From Actinomycetes bacterium (GTDB lineage Bacteria > Actinomycetota > Thermoleophilia > RBG-16-64-13): a stretch of DNA of 12,876 nucleotides. Below, piece by piece: positions 1 to 7,381 of the stretch. Position numbers and translations under genes: made by a program. Within the stretch, counting starts at the first letter, position 1, and the number at the start of each line of letters is the position of its first letter. The notes below the pieces were generated by a model. It was not told the origin of the DNA, searched no databases, and saw only the letters and a program-made list of their open reading frames with translations. Where the stretch lies: positions 1 through 12,876 of the forward strand of contig JAKAHF010000009.1 in NCBI GenBank assembly GCA_021815245.1. The letters run 5' to 3'.

Positions 1-1
1 G

Positions 2-832
2 TTCGCCCACGGCCCGATGAAGATCACCGTCGACGACGTGCTCATGTCGCCCCTGGTCGCCGATCCGCTGCGCGCCCTCGACTGCTGCCTCATGAGCGTC
101 GGCTCGGCCTGCGCGATCCTCTGCGATGAAGACACGGCCATGGAGCTCACCAAAGACACTCCTAACAAGCCGCTGCGCATCTGGGTCACCGCCGGTTCGC
201 ACACGCTCCGTCCGGCCGACCGCCGCGACATGGATATCCCGCTTCTGCCGCACGAGTCGCCCGACCAGTACAAGAACCTGGCCAAGGAGTTCCCGGGTGG
301 CGAGCGCTATCCCGGCTTCACCGGCTTCCTTGCCGCCCGCATGGCCGCCTACTATGCCTACCGCATGGCCGGCGTCAACAATCCGTGTGACGACTTCGAC
401 GTCATCGAGCTCCACGACGCCTTCACCATCAGCGACGTGCAGACCTACGAAGACATCGGGCTTCGTCCTTACGGCTACGGCCGCGACTTCGTCGAGTCGG
501 GCGACTGCTACCACACCAACCCGCACACCGGCAAACCGGGCAAGCTGCCGTCGAACCTGTCGGGTGGCCTCATCGGCTGTATGCACTCGGTGGGCGCGAG
601 CGGCATCATGCAGGTGTTCGAGATCGCCAACCACCTGTGGGGTCGCTGGGCCGAGATCCACGGCGATCAGAAGCGCTGGGACGAGTTCGGCCGCGAGAAG
701 CCCGAAGACTGGACCGACCTCCAGGTCAAGGACGCCCACCGCGCGCTCTCGATCAGCCACGCGGGCGTGGGGTCGCACGTCACGGCGACCATCGTCATGG
801 ATCCTGACCATCTCCTGAAACAAGACGCCTAA
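2..832 (+). CDS. Thiolase-family protein (SCP-x / lipid-transfer type), C-terminal part, 5' end outside window
   Basis: The reading frame is open from base 2, so the ATG at 17 is probably internal; it has no ribosome binding site, and the N-terminal part with the nucleophilic Cys of normal thiolases is missing. Seen, numbering from that Met: ELHDAF at 131-136, where SCP2-type thiolases usually have HDCF; NLSGG at 180-184; and MHSVGASG at 189-196, matching the GHPxGASG loop with its catalytic His. The C-terminal block reads ISHAGVGSHV, without the Cys-Gly motif of ordinary thiolases. Such proteins work with an OB-fold partner, as in the archaeal acetoacetyl-CoA thiolase/HMG-CoA synthase complex, BbsAB of toluene degradation and the Ltp2-ChsH2 aldolase; the next gene is such a partner. 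Likely role is carbon-carbon cleavage or formation on an acyl-CoA in the cytoplasm. The substrate is unknown and an aldolase is possible. Confidence 0.85.
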   Translation, partial: FAHGPMKITVDDVLMSPLVADPLRALDCCLMSVGSACAILCDEDTAMELTKDTPNKPLRIWVTAGSHTLRPADRRDMDIPLLPHESPDQYKNLAKEFPGGERYPGFTGFLAARMAAYYAYRMAGVNNPCDDFDVIELHDAFTISDVQTYEDIGLRPYGYGRDFVESGDCYHTNPHTGKPGKLPSNLSGGLIGCMHSVGASGIMQVFEIANHLWGRWAEIHGDQKRWDEFGREKPEDWTDLQVKDAHRALSISHAGVGSHVTATIVMDPDHLLKQDA

Positions 833-845
833 GAGAGGCTGAACG

Positions 846-1436
846 ATGAGCCAATACGGACAAGTCCAAGTCAAGGACGGCCGCTACAAGTTCCGCGGCG
901 ACTTCCACCGCCTCGAGCAGCACATGCCCATTCGCGACGCCGACGCCGACTGGAAGCTGGTCGGAGTCACCAAGCCGCGCGACCTGACCTACGTGCACAC
1001 GTACGGCGGCGAGGCGGTCTTCTTCGAGTCGCTGTCGCAGGGCAAGCTGCTCGCTACCAAGTGTGAGAACCCCGAGTGCGAGGCCAACGGCTCGATCTTC
1101 CAGCCGTTCCGCATATTCTGCCCCGACTGCCTGGGCAAGAACACGGTCATCGACATGACCGATATCGCCAAGAAGACGGCCAAGGTGCACACCTTCATGG
1201 TCTGCATGCGTTCGGGCGCCTTCAACCTGCTCGACAAGCCCATCCGCTTCATCAACATCGAGTTCGACGGCGTCTGCACCATCCTCTTCAGCTACCTGCT
1301 GATGGGCGAGCCGCAGATCGGCCAGCGGGTGGTGCCGGTGTTCAAGCGCGCCAACCCGACCTACACCATCCTCGATCTGAGCTGGGTGCCGGCGGGTACG
1401 CCCACCGATGCGCTGCCCGAGGGGTACTACTTCTAG
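846..1436 (+). CDS. Zn-ribbon / OB-fold protein (DUF35 family), thiolase partner
   Basis: This 196-residue protein starts 13 bp after the thiolase stop, with GAGAGG at 833-838 as ribosome binding site, so the two are one operon. Seen: a four-Cys rubredoxin-like zinc ribbon (Cys73, Cys78, Cys92, Cys95) followed by a beta-rich stretch typical of the OB fold (about 110-170, with MGEPQIGQRVVPVF near the end). DUF35 proteins bind acyl-CoA or bridge subunits in thiolase complexes; BbsA and ChsH2 are characterised examples. The roughly 70 residues before the zinc ribbon are longer than in minimal family members and may form the helical contact to the thiolase (inference). Family assignment is firm; substrate is not. 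Confidence 0.87.
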   Translation: MSQYGQVQVKDGRYKFRGDFHRLEQHMPIRDADADWKLVGVTKPRDLTYVHTYGGEAVFFESLSQGKLLATKCENPECEANGSIFQPFRIFCPDCLGKNTVIDMTDIAKKTAKVHTFMVCMRSGAFNLLDKPIRFINIEFDGVCTILFSYLLMGEPQIGQRVVPVFKRANPTYTILDLSWVPAGTPTDALPEGYYF

Positions 1437-1657
1437 AGGCGCGGTAGTCCACAAGCGATCAGCATCTCGGCCGTCAGGATCCGCTTGGCGGCCAGATGCT
1501 TCGTCCTCAGTCGCGTCCGTAGCGCTGCTACGAACGTTCCTTGCGTCCTTACATCAGGCGTGCCAATCGAACCCTGACGGCGAAAGGCTGCCCGCTTATG
1601 GGCTCTCGCGCCTCGCGGCGGCCCGCTTCGATGGGCTGACGCGAGAGCTGCAGATGA

Positions 1658-1689
1658 CGGGGTCCGGCGCCGGATGGCGCCGGACCCCG
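1658..1689. terminator. Perfect 14-bp GC-rich hairpin, candidate bidirectional terminator
   Basis: CGGGGTCCGGCGCC at 1658-1671 is followed by loop GGAT and the exact complement at 1676-1689. No T-run follows on either strand, so it is not a classical intrinsic terminator. Its place between convergent genes suggests that it blocks read-through from both sides, but a repeat-element origin is equally possible. Confidence 0.5.
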
Positions 1690-1701
1690 ATGCTCTGAGA
1701 A

Positions 1702-1726
1702 GGGAATGACGTAGTCCGTCATTCCC
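1702..1726. repeat. Perfect 10-bp inverted repeat with 5-nt loop
   Basis: GGGAATGACG at 1702-1711 and CGTCATTCCC at 1717-1726 flank TAGTC. It sits only 12 bp after the larger hairpin, giving two stems in tandem. Function unknown; it may be part of the same termination or repeat element. Confidence 0.6.
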
Positions 1727-1862
1727 ACGTCGGGGCACCCGTTTGGGGCGACCTGTCGGGGATCAACAGTCACGCGTGCAGCAACGATGGGAAGTGCTAC
1801 AGGTGCGGGCGCCTATGGATACGAGCGGGATGTCCAAGGCCGCCGTGCCCGCGACGTCGGAC

Positions 1863-2018
1863 CTAGACGAGTGGTCTCTTGAGATAGCAGCATTTGTGGC
1901 CGTTGACCACAGCGACTGCGACCAATTCCCACCCGTCCTTGCCGAGGTTGCGAAGAACAGCCTCCTCACCCGGACCTCCCGAATCCACCCAGACCTTATA
2001 GTCCCAAAGCTGCGTCAC
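1863..2018 (-). CDS. Very small DUF4177-like protein (51 aa, GTG start)
   Basis: The frame begins with GTG at 2018-2016, preceded by a strong ribosome binding site (GAGGAGG, five bases upstream), and ends with TAG at 1863. The protein opens MTQLWDYKVW and its centre reads LRNLGKDGWELVAV (22-35), then a CYLKR end (44-48). The LNxLGxxGWELV core followed by a Tyr-x-Lys-Arg strand is the signature of the small DUF4177 fold, whose members are typically 50-80 residues and of unknown function. There is no signal peptide or membrane segment. It converges on the thiolase/OB-fold operon and diverges from the ammonia-lyase gene at 2277. The good start signal and family motif in so short a frame make a chance open frame unlikely. 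Confidence 0.72.
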   Translation of the reverse strand: MTQLWDYKVWVDSGGPGEEAVLRNLGKDGWELVAVAVVNGHKCCYLKRPLV

Positions 2019-2276
2019 TCATGCCTCCTCTTGCTCTTCGCCTGCGCCTTCGGATTCCAGTCAGCGCCCACCCCAACACAACCGGCTGCTCCACCGGCAC
2101 ACGTCCTGACTTAGGATCCAGTTCTGCCGAACATATCACGACGACTCTCAGCGGGCGTCGGGCGGGATGAGGAGGTACCCGACCGCTCGAGGATCGTCCC
2201 ATCGCGAAATCCGCACCGCCACTGCCGCCCCCTGGTATCTTGGAACCAGTCGAGACTCGCCTGAAGGAAGGGTCTA

Positions 2277-3257
2277 ATGTTGAGAAACTACGAGGCGCTG
2301 AGCAACGACGTCAACCTGCTCGGTGTCGTCAAGGCCAAGGCCGTCATCGGCCGCTATCTGAACCGCACCAATCTGGTCTACTACTCCGAGCTGTCGCGCC
2401 TGGTCGGCTGCGAGGTGTACGTCAAGCACGAGAACCACAATCCCACAGGATCGTTCAAGATCCGGGGGGCCCTCAACTTCTTCCAGCACATGTCCAAGGA
2501 GGAACTCGAGGCGGGTGTGCTCGTCGCCACTCGCGGTAACCACGGTCTCGCCATGGCCTGGGCTGCGCGCTGGTTCAACGTGCCCTGCACGGTCGTGGTG
2601 CCCGAGGGCAACAATCCCGAGATCAACCGCATCGTCGACAGCTTCGGCGCCGAGCTCATCGTGCACGGCAGCGACTTCTACGATGCACAGTCGTACTGCG
2701 AAGAGCTGGTCGACGCCGCCGGTTACTACTACGTCGAGCAGGGCAACGAGCCCGAGATCTTGAACGGCCTTGGCACCATGGGCCTCGAGATCTTCGAAGA
2801 CCTGCCGGCCGTCGACGTCATCATCTGCCCGATCGGCGGGGGGGCCGGATGCGCTTCCTTGGTCAAGGTGGCCCAGGCGATCAACCCCAAGGTCGAGATC
2901 ATCGGCGTGCAGCCCGAGCGGGCCGCGGCCTTCTACGCCTCGTGGCAGAAGGGCGAGTGGAGCACCATCGACATCTCTCCGACGGTGGCCGACGGTCTTG
3001 CGGCGCGCAGCCCCTTCCAACTCGCCTACGCCATCATGAAAGACCGCATCACCGATGTGGTGTTGCTCAGCGAAGACGAGCTGTTGAACGGCATCCGCCT
3101 GGCGTTGCAGTCGACCCACAATCTGGCCGAGGCGGCCGGTGCCGCGAGCATCGCGGCGGCAATCAAGATCAACGACCGGCTGGCGGGCAAGAAGGTGGCG
3201 GTCATCATGTCGGGTGGCAACCTGGATCACGAGCATCTGGTCCAGGCGCTGGCGTAG
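2277..3257 (+). CDS. PLP-dependent threonine/serine ammonia-lyase family protein
   Basis: This 326-residue fold-type II PLP enzyme matches the short, catabolic threonine dehydratase/serine racemase class, without the C-terminal ACT domain of biosynthetic IlvA. Seen: the PLP lysine in GSFKIRGA (Lys61), the substrate loop TRGNHG (85-90), the PEGNNPE motif (109-115), the glycine-rich phosphate loop PIGGGAG (185-191), and a late SGGN (312-315) near the pyridine nitrogen. Expected reaction is deamination of L-threonine or L-serine (or 3-hydroxyaspartate) to a 2-oxo acid and ammonia. The start has AAGGAAGGG ending four bases before the ATG. The gene stands alone and converges with the regulator gene after 76 bp. 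The loop reads GNHG rather than the common GNHA/SGNH, so exact substrate is open. Confidence 0.88.
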   Translation: MLRNYEALSNDVNLLGVVKAKAVIGRYLNRTNLVYYSELSRLVGCEVYVKHENHNPTGSFKIRGALNFFQHMSKEELEAGVLVATRGNHGLAMAWAARWFNVPCTVVVPEGNNPEINRIVDSFGAELIVHGSDFYDAQSYCEELVDAAGYYYVEQGNEPEILNGLGTMGLEIFEDLPAVDVIICPIGGGAGCASLVKVAQAINPKVEIIGVQPERAAAFYASWQKGEWSTIDISPTVADGLAARSPFQLAYAIMKDRITDVVLLSEDELLNGIRLALQSTHNLAEAAGAASIAAAIKINDRLAGKKVAVIMSGGNLDHEHLVQALA

Positions 3258-3333
3258 GCGACGCGCGGCACCCGGATGTAGCCACATCTCTCATGCCTAG
3301 CGGGACTTCCTGGGCGGCGAGGGCCGTGGCGGG

Positions 3334-4299
3334 CTACTCCCGCAAGTGGGATGGAAGTGGCGGCAGGTCGCTGGATAGCTCGTTAACGAAGCTCTCGTAC
3401 TCCTTCAGGCGTGCGTCGATGTCAATCTCGCCGTTGCGAGCCGCTTGCACGGCCAGAAAGAGCCAGAGATGGGTGAGCATCGTGTCCTTGCGGGAGTACT
3501 TCTTGTCGGCTTGAATCCTGAACATAGTCTGCTGGTAGGCACCGAACAGACTATGGGCAAGTAGCTCATCGGACACAGGGCCTGGCTGTCGATCAGGTTG
3601 ATCCTGATCTTGCAGCTCCCTCATATAGTGGTCGATGATGCTGTTGAACAGCCGTTGTAGTGGCTTGTGCAATTCCTTGTCGTTCTGCGATCCCTCGATG
3701 TGCGCAAGGCTGAGTGCGGACGAGCCAAGCTTGAACACATTCGAGTGCCCGAAAATCAACCAGAGGACACGTCGGGCCGGATCGTCGGTCGTCGCCTGCT
3801 TGGAATCGACGAACTCCAGACTCGAATTCATGAGCACTCGGACGCACTCGAGGAGAAGGACACGTTTGCTTGAGAAGTAACTGTAGAGCAGGCTGGGTGT
3901 CAGGTGCAGTCTTCGGATGATGCTGGTGATGTGGGTCTTCTGGTAGCCCTTGCTGCCAAACTCCTTGATGGCTACTGCGAGGATGCGGTTGCGTGTCCGC
4001 TCGCGCTCGATGCCAACCACGTCGATCTTGCTGCGGTTCGCCGCGTCGACCAAGCCGCGGACTTCGTGCTCGATCTGGGTCAGCGACAGCCCAGCGTTCT
4101 TGAGCTCGGTTATCTTGTTGAGGATCTTGAGGTGCTCTTCGGTGTAGAGCGATCGGCTGGCCGATGTCTTATTGGGCAGAGGCAGCAAGCCGTTGCGCAA
4201 ATAGAAGTGGATGGTTGTGGATGGTGCGCCCGTGGCCTCCCGGAGTTCTTTCATCGTGTAGATCTTGACTGCGGAGGGCTTTGTGGTCTTGCCGGTCAT
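3334..4299 (-). CDS. Transcriptional regulator fusing a MerR-type and a TetR-type DNA-binding domain
   Basis: I choose the ATG at 4299 (321 aa) because AGGTGAAGG lies just upstream and the MerR domain follows directly; the ATG at 4395 adds 32 residues with no domain and a poor binding site. Seen: a MerR winged helix (about 13-82) with YTMKELREATG, a helix reading TIHFYLRNGLLP and an ITELKNAGLSLTQIEHEV segment; then a full TetR helix-turn-helix (about 100-150) with AIKEFGSKGYQKTHITSI and LLYSYFSSKRVLLLE; then a helical ligand and dimer region to the end. TetR proteins respond to small molecules and MerR proteins often distort promoter DNA; one chain carrying both could bind two site types. Tandem downstream of the flavoprotein operon, it is the best local candidate to control the aromatic cluster (inference). 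Confidence 0.88.
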   Translation of the reverse strand: MTGKTTKPSAVKIYTMKELREATGAPSTTIHFYLRNGLLPLPNKTSASRSLYTEEHLKILNKITELKNAGLSLTQIEHEVRGLVDAANRSKIDVVGIERERTRNRILAVAIKEFGSKGYQKTHITSIIRRLHLTPSLLYSYFSSKRVLLLECVRVLMNSSLEFVDSKQATTDDPARRVLWLIFGHSNVFKLGSSALSLAHIEGSQNDKELHKPLQRLFNSIIDHYMRELQDQDQPDRQPGPVSDELLAHSLFGAYQQTMFRIQADKKYSRKDTMLTHLWLFLAVQAARNGEIDIDARLKEYESFVNELSSDLPPLPSHLRE

Positions 4300-4470
4300 G
4301 CCAGCCTTCACCTGTCTCGATTTAGCATCTGGGTTCGAGTATGCCGGCAACCCGCTTGATTCGCGGCCTCTCGTCTGCCGAGGAACTGACCGCATACTAC
4401 CATGTAATCACCGATCTAGAACGTTGACTCATAACTGCTATCGTAACAACCGCGCCGGCAAGAGAACCGG

Positions 4471-4511
4471 CGTCGATGGCGCCTGGAGCGGAAGATCGGG
4501 CGCCATCGACG
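4471..4511 (-). terminator. 13-bp perfect inverted repeat past the flavoprotein operon, candidate terminator
   Basis: CGTCGATGGCGCC at 4471-4483 pairs exactly with 4499-4511 around a 15-nt loop, starting 24 bp beyond the stop codon of the last operon gene (4535, minus strand). A second stem, CGCCGG (4453-4458) with CCGGCG (4467-4472), shares two bases with the first, so the two could be alternative folds. No U-run follows on the minus strand. Position favours a termination or 3'-end stabilising structure; it could also be an operator for the regulator gene, whose start is at 4299. Confidence 0.5.
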
Positions 4512-4534
4512 GGAGGGTAGAAGGAGCGCACTCT

Positions 4535-6085
4535 TCACTTCTCGCTTGGCGTGATGAAGCACGAAGATTCCGACGCCTGATTGGGATCGAGGCTCTGCTT
4601 GAGCTTCCTCGACCAGTGATGATAGTTGCTCACTTGCGGACCGAAGAAGTCATGCTGTGCGTCGCCGAAGACGTGATGCGGCATGCCGTAGTGTCCGTTC
4701 ACTGCATTGGCATTCGATTTGCCGACATACTCCAAGAGTCCCGGAGCCGTCTCGAGACTGGGCCTGTAGCGCAAGAGCACCTCCGAGTGACCGAGATGGC
4801 CGAACTCGATGGAGGTAAGGAACGGGATCGTACTATCGGCGTACACGAGTCCACGCTCGATCAGATCGGTCTTGTCCTTGATGGAGTGCTGGATGAAATT
4901 GGCCTGCACCCCGTACGAGTCGGTTCCGAAGACTTCACCGGCGAATGCGCCCGTCGCCCGCATTGTCTCTCGCACGGACCCTGTTACGCGTATGCAGCGC
5001 CACAACAGTGCATACTGCACCTCCGGCTCCTCCACCGCCGGCAGAGAGGCTCCTCCGACGTCGGCGAGTATGGCCTCGAGCACCCGCTTCTTGTGGTCGA
5101 AGTCGCGCGTGGAGTTGCCGGCCACCGCCAACACGAAGCCAGGTCCACGCACGTCCTTCTCGAAGAGCTTGACCATGAGGAGCTCTTCTTCGTTGCTGGT
5201 GGCGATGTTTGCCGCGAGCATGTTCACGTTGAAGCCCATCAAAACGAGCCCGATCTCGTTCTCACCGATCCTACGCACCGCCGCGGTGCGGCCGGCCTCG
5301 TCTGGAAAAGAAAGGTAACGCATGATCATGTTCGCTGGGATCGTAGCGGCTGTGTATCTGGGCGACGTGCCTTCCAAGGGCCAGGTGGAGGGACCCGGCC
5401 AGTGGTAGAGCTTGGTGGCCGCTTTGGTGTACACGCCCAGCCCACCCAGCGGGGTGACGTTCCCACGTATGATGCCCCGGAGCGAGGGCCCGGGTCCGTC
5501 TCCGTAGAACCACTCGCCCAGCGCGCCCAGTGATCCCGTCCGCACGATGTCCCCTTGAGGCGTGACCCACTCGCAGGCGAGTAGGTTTCTCTCCCCGAAA
5601 CTCGTGCTCTGACTCAGATGCCCGATCCCCTCGTGCGCCGCCAGGGGGAGGGCTGAGGTCTGGGCTCCGGCACCGTTGATGTTGCAGTGCAGGCCCCGCT
5701 TCATCAACTCGCCCTGCAATTGGGCGGTGACGACATACGGTTCCACAACCGCGTACATGCTGTCCTCGTTGATCTCGATGATGCGATTCATCCGTCTCAG
5801 GTCGATCTTCACGCAACCTGGCCCAGCGGCGTCGCCGTAGCCGCCCCAGCCGGTGCTCGAGGCCTTGAACTGCAGGCCGAACCGGTTGCAGAGTCGCACG
5901 ATGGCCTGCACCTCCTCCGTGCTTTCTGGCAGAAGGATAGCCTCGAACCGAGGCTTGTGGTCCTGGGTGATAGCAACCAGCCCCGAGCGCCACGCGTACG
6001 AGTCGAGGATCGCCGGGTGGGAGGACACGTTCTCCGGGCCTAGTAGGTTCTCAAAGGCCTTGAATTGTTCATCCTTGAGTGGCAT
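4535..6085 (-). CDS. FAD-binding oxidoreductase of the VAO/PCMH (GlcD-like) family, second flavoprotein of the operon
   Basis: The 516-residue protein has an N-terminal PCMH-type FAD domain (about 42-226) and a C-terminal substrate domain ending in LKQSLDPNQ, the variant of the family's KxxLDPxGxxNPGK tail. The pyrophosphate loop reads SSTGWGGYGDAAGPG (76-90), closer to the STGxNxGYG loop of vanillyl-alcohol oxidase and p-cresol methylhydroxylase than to the RGGGTGLSGG loop of glycolate or lactate dehydrogenases; that hints at an aromatic or alcohol substrate. No signal peptide or membrane helix is seen. It starts 12 bp after the iron-sulfur gene with AGGGAG as binding site, so it is co-translated with it. 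Electrons from the flavin most likely pass to that iron-sulfur protein. The substrate is unknown; neighbours suggest a polyphenol or derived hydroxy compound. Confidence 0.85.
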   Translation of the reverse strand: MPLKDEQFKAFENLLGPENVSSHPAILDSYAWRSGLVAITQDHKPRFEAILLPESTEEVQAIVRLCNRFGLQFKASSTGWGGYGDAAGPGCVKIDLRRMNRIIEINEDSMYAVVEPYVVTAQLQGELMKRGLHCNINGAGAQTSALPLAAHEGIGHLSQSTSFGERNLLACEWVTPQGDIVRTGSLGALGEWFYGDGPGPSLRGIIRGNVTPLGGLGVYTKAATKLYHWPGPSTWPLEGTSPRYTAATIPANMIMRYLSFPDEAGRTAAVRRIGENEIGLVLMGFNVNMLAANIATSNEEELLMVKLFEKDVRGPGFVLAVAGNSTRDFDHKKRVLEAILADVGGASLPAVEEPEVQYALLWRCIRVTGSVRETMRATGAFAGEVFGTDSYGVQANFIQHSIKDKTDLIERGLVYADSTIPFLTSIEFGHLGHSEVLLRYRPSLETAPGLLEYVGKSNANAVNGHYGMPHHVFGDAQHDFFGPQVSNYHHWSRKLKQSLDPNQASESSCFITPSEK

Positions 6086-6097
6086 GACTCATGCTCC

Positions 6098-7366
6098 CTA
6101 GATCGCCTTGTCGAAGAGCTCTACGATGTCGTAGATCTGAAGGGCGCTGCCGGCGCCGGCCGCCGCTCGTCCGAAGCTGTCGAGGCAGTGCGGGCACGCT
6201 GTGACGAGAGCCTCGGCTCCAGTCGAGCCTGCCTCCCGCAACCTTTCGCCCGCAGTCCACTGAGCGAACTCCGCGTTTGTCTCGCACACTCCTCCACCCG
6301 CGCCACAGCACCAGGCGTACTCTCGGATGCGGTCCATCTCGACGAGTTCAACGCCCGGGATGCTCCTCAATACGCGCCGAGGTGCCTCGTACACTCCCGC
6401 CTCGCCGCGGCGGAAGATCCGGGGTGGGTCGAAGACTCGCATGTGTGTCTCGCGCTGGACGCCCTGCCAGTGGACCCAGGGCTCAGCAAGCCGGCCGAGG
6501 TGGCAGGGATCGTGGTAGGTCACAGTGAGATCGAGCTGTTTCTTGGGTACGAGCTTGCCAAGTTCCAGCAGTTCGGCGAGATACTCGGTGATGTGGTAGA
6601 CGGCGAGCCCGGTGCCTAGGTGCAGCTTCTCGTAGAGCACTTTGAAGTACTGGTAGCACTGAGCGCAGGTGGTCACGACCTCTACCGCCCCCGACCTCTG
6701 CAGTCGCGCCAGGTTCAGGGCCGCTTGGGCTCGGCTCTCCTCCTCGTAGCCCATCTCGTAGGCCCGTCCACCGCAGCACGGCTCGTCGTCCTTTGCGATG
6801 CCCACGTCAACGCCCGCTCGCAGAAGAAGCGACACGGCAGCGCGGGCCACGCGGGCGCTCGTGAGGTCGGTCCTTGCCATGCAGCCCGCATGGAAGATGA
6901 CCGAGACGTTTCTCTCTGAGTAGTCCGGCACCTCGAGGTCTTCATACCACGCTCTGGTGGGTACGTCGGTAACGGTCCTCATGGGTGACCCGTCGCCCAT
7001 CTTGTTCACCAACCTGCCGAGGACCGGAGGGGTGTGCCCGCTGGCGACGCACTCGTGGCGCATCGCGTACAGCGGTTCGAGAACCTCCATATCCATGCCG
7101 TACTTGCAGGACACGTCGCAGGCGCCGCAGAGATTGCAGTTGTAGATGATTTCCGCGACCTTGGGATCGTACGCGAGCCTGTCTTTGAGTATGCCGAGAC
7201 CGAAGCCGAGGCGGCCGCCGCCCGAGTAGGCGTTGAAGTTGTAGCGTGCGATGCTCGGGCAGACATAGGCGTGGTCATACCCGGCTATGCGCTCCAGCGG
7301 GACGAATTTGCAGGCCGAGCACCGGGAGCAGGTCTCCATGTCGCTTTGGAAGTCTTGTAGGGTCAT
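6098..7366 (-). CDS. HdrD/GlcF-like iron-sulfur protein with two CCG domains
   Basis: This 422-residue cytoplasmic-looking protein has two N-terminal [4Fe-4S] sites, Cys13/16/19 with Cys36, and CNLCGACDVSC (Cys77/80/83/87). Two cysteine-rich CCG domains follow: the first with Cys162, Cys197-Cys198 and CAQC (234-237), the second with Cys288, Cys353-Cys354 and CPHC (391-394). This order matches GlcF, the LutA/LldE group and heterodisulfide reductase subunit HdrD. CCG domains bind [4Fe-4S] clusters and carry electrons between a flavoprotein and quinone, disulfide or another carrier. It lies between the two FAD-oxidase genes with 15 and 12 bp gaps, in the manner of glcDEF, and has an AAGGGGAG ribosome binding site. 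No membrane segment is visible, so the final acceptor is unclear. Confidence 0.9.
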   Translation of the reverse strand: MTLQDFQSDMETCSRCSACKFVPLERIAGYDHAYVCPSIARYNFNAYSGGGRLGFGLGILKDRLAYDPKVAEIIYNCNLCGACDVSCKYGMDMEVLEPLYAMRHECVASGHTPPVLGRLVNKMGDGSPMRTVTDVPTRAWYEDLEVPDYSERNVSVIFHAGCMARTDLTSARVARAAVSLLLRAGVDVGIAKDDEPCCGGRAYEMGYEEESRAQAALNLARLQRSGAVEVVTTCAQCYQYFKVLYEKLHLGTGLAVYHITEYLAELLELGKLVPKKQLDLTVTYHDPCHLGRLAEPWVHWQGVQRETHMRVFDPPRIFRRGEAGVYEAPRRVLRSIPGVELVEMDRIREYAWCCGAGGGVCETNAEFAQWTAGERLREAGSTGAEALVTACPHCLDSFGRAAAGAGSALQIYDIVELFDKAI

Positions 7367-7381
7367 CTCTCTCCCCTTATG

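Larger units (their letters stand above)
1437..1862. other. Hairpin-rich intergenic region between convergent genes
   Basis: These 426 bp lie between two genes that transcribe toward each other. I find no convincing gene: open frames exist on both strands, but none has a good ribosome binding site or a recognisable domain. The stretch is full of inverted repeats: CCGTCAGG at 1471-1478 with CCTGACGG at 1573-1580; CGTAGC-gct-GCTACG at 1518-1532; GCTCTCGCG at 1602-1610 with CGCGAGAGC at 1640-1648; and the two perfect hairpins listed separately. It could be a bidirectional terminator, a structured RNA, or a copy of a dispersed repeat. Confidence 0.6.

Noticed and set aside
17..832. Complete thiolase gene starting at the ATG at 17
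   Set aside because: The frame stays open to base 2, no ribosome binding site precedes the ATG, and the N-terminal thiolase domain would be missing; the gene is cut by the window edge.
1433..1738. Minus-strand open frame of 101 codons across the hairpin-rich region
   Set aside because: It begins inside the hairpins and is rich in Arg and Ala as expected from GC-rich non-coding DNA. Its end might be a recurrent repeat-derived frame, but I cannot support a gene.
1743..2114. Plus-strand open frame of 123 codons in the intergenic region
   Set aside because: No domain, low-complexity end, no clear ribosome binding site, and it lies antisense to the better-supported DUF4177-like gene.
4300..4395. 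Longer version of the MerR-TetR regulator starting at 4395
   Set aside because: The added 32 residues are without domain character and the upstream sequence is a poor ribosome binding site, whereas 4299 has AGGTGAAGG and leads straight into the MerR domain.
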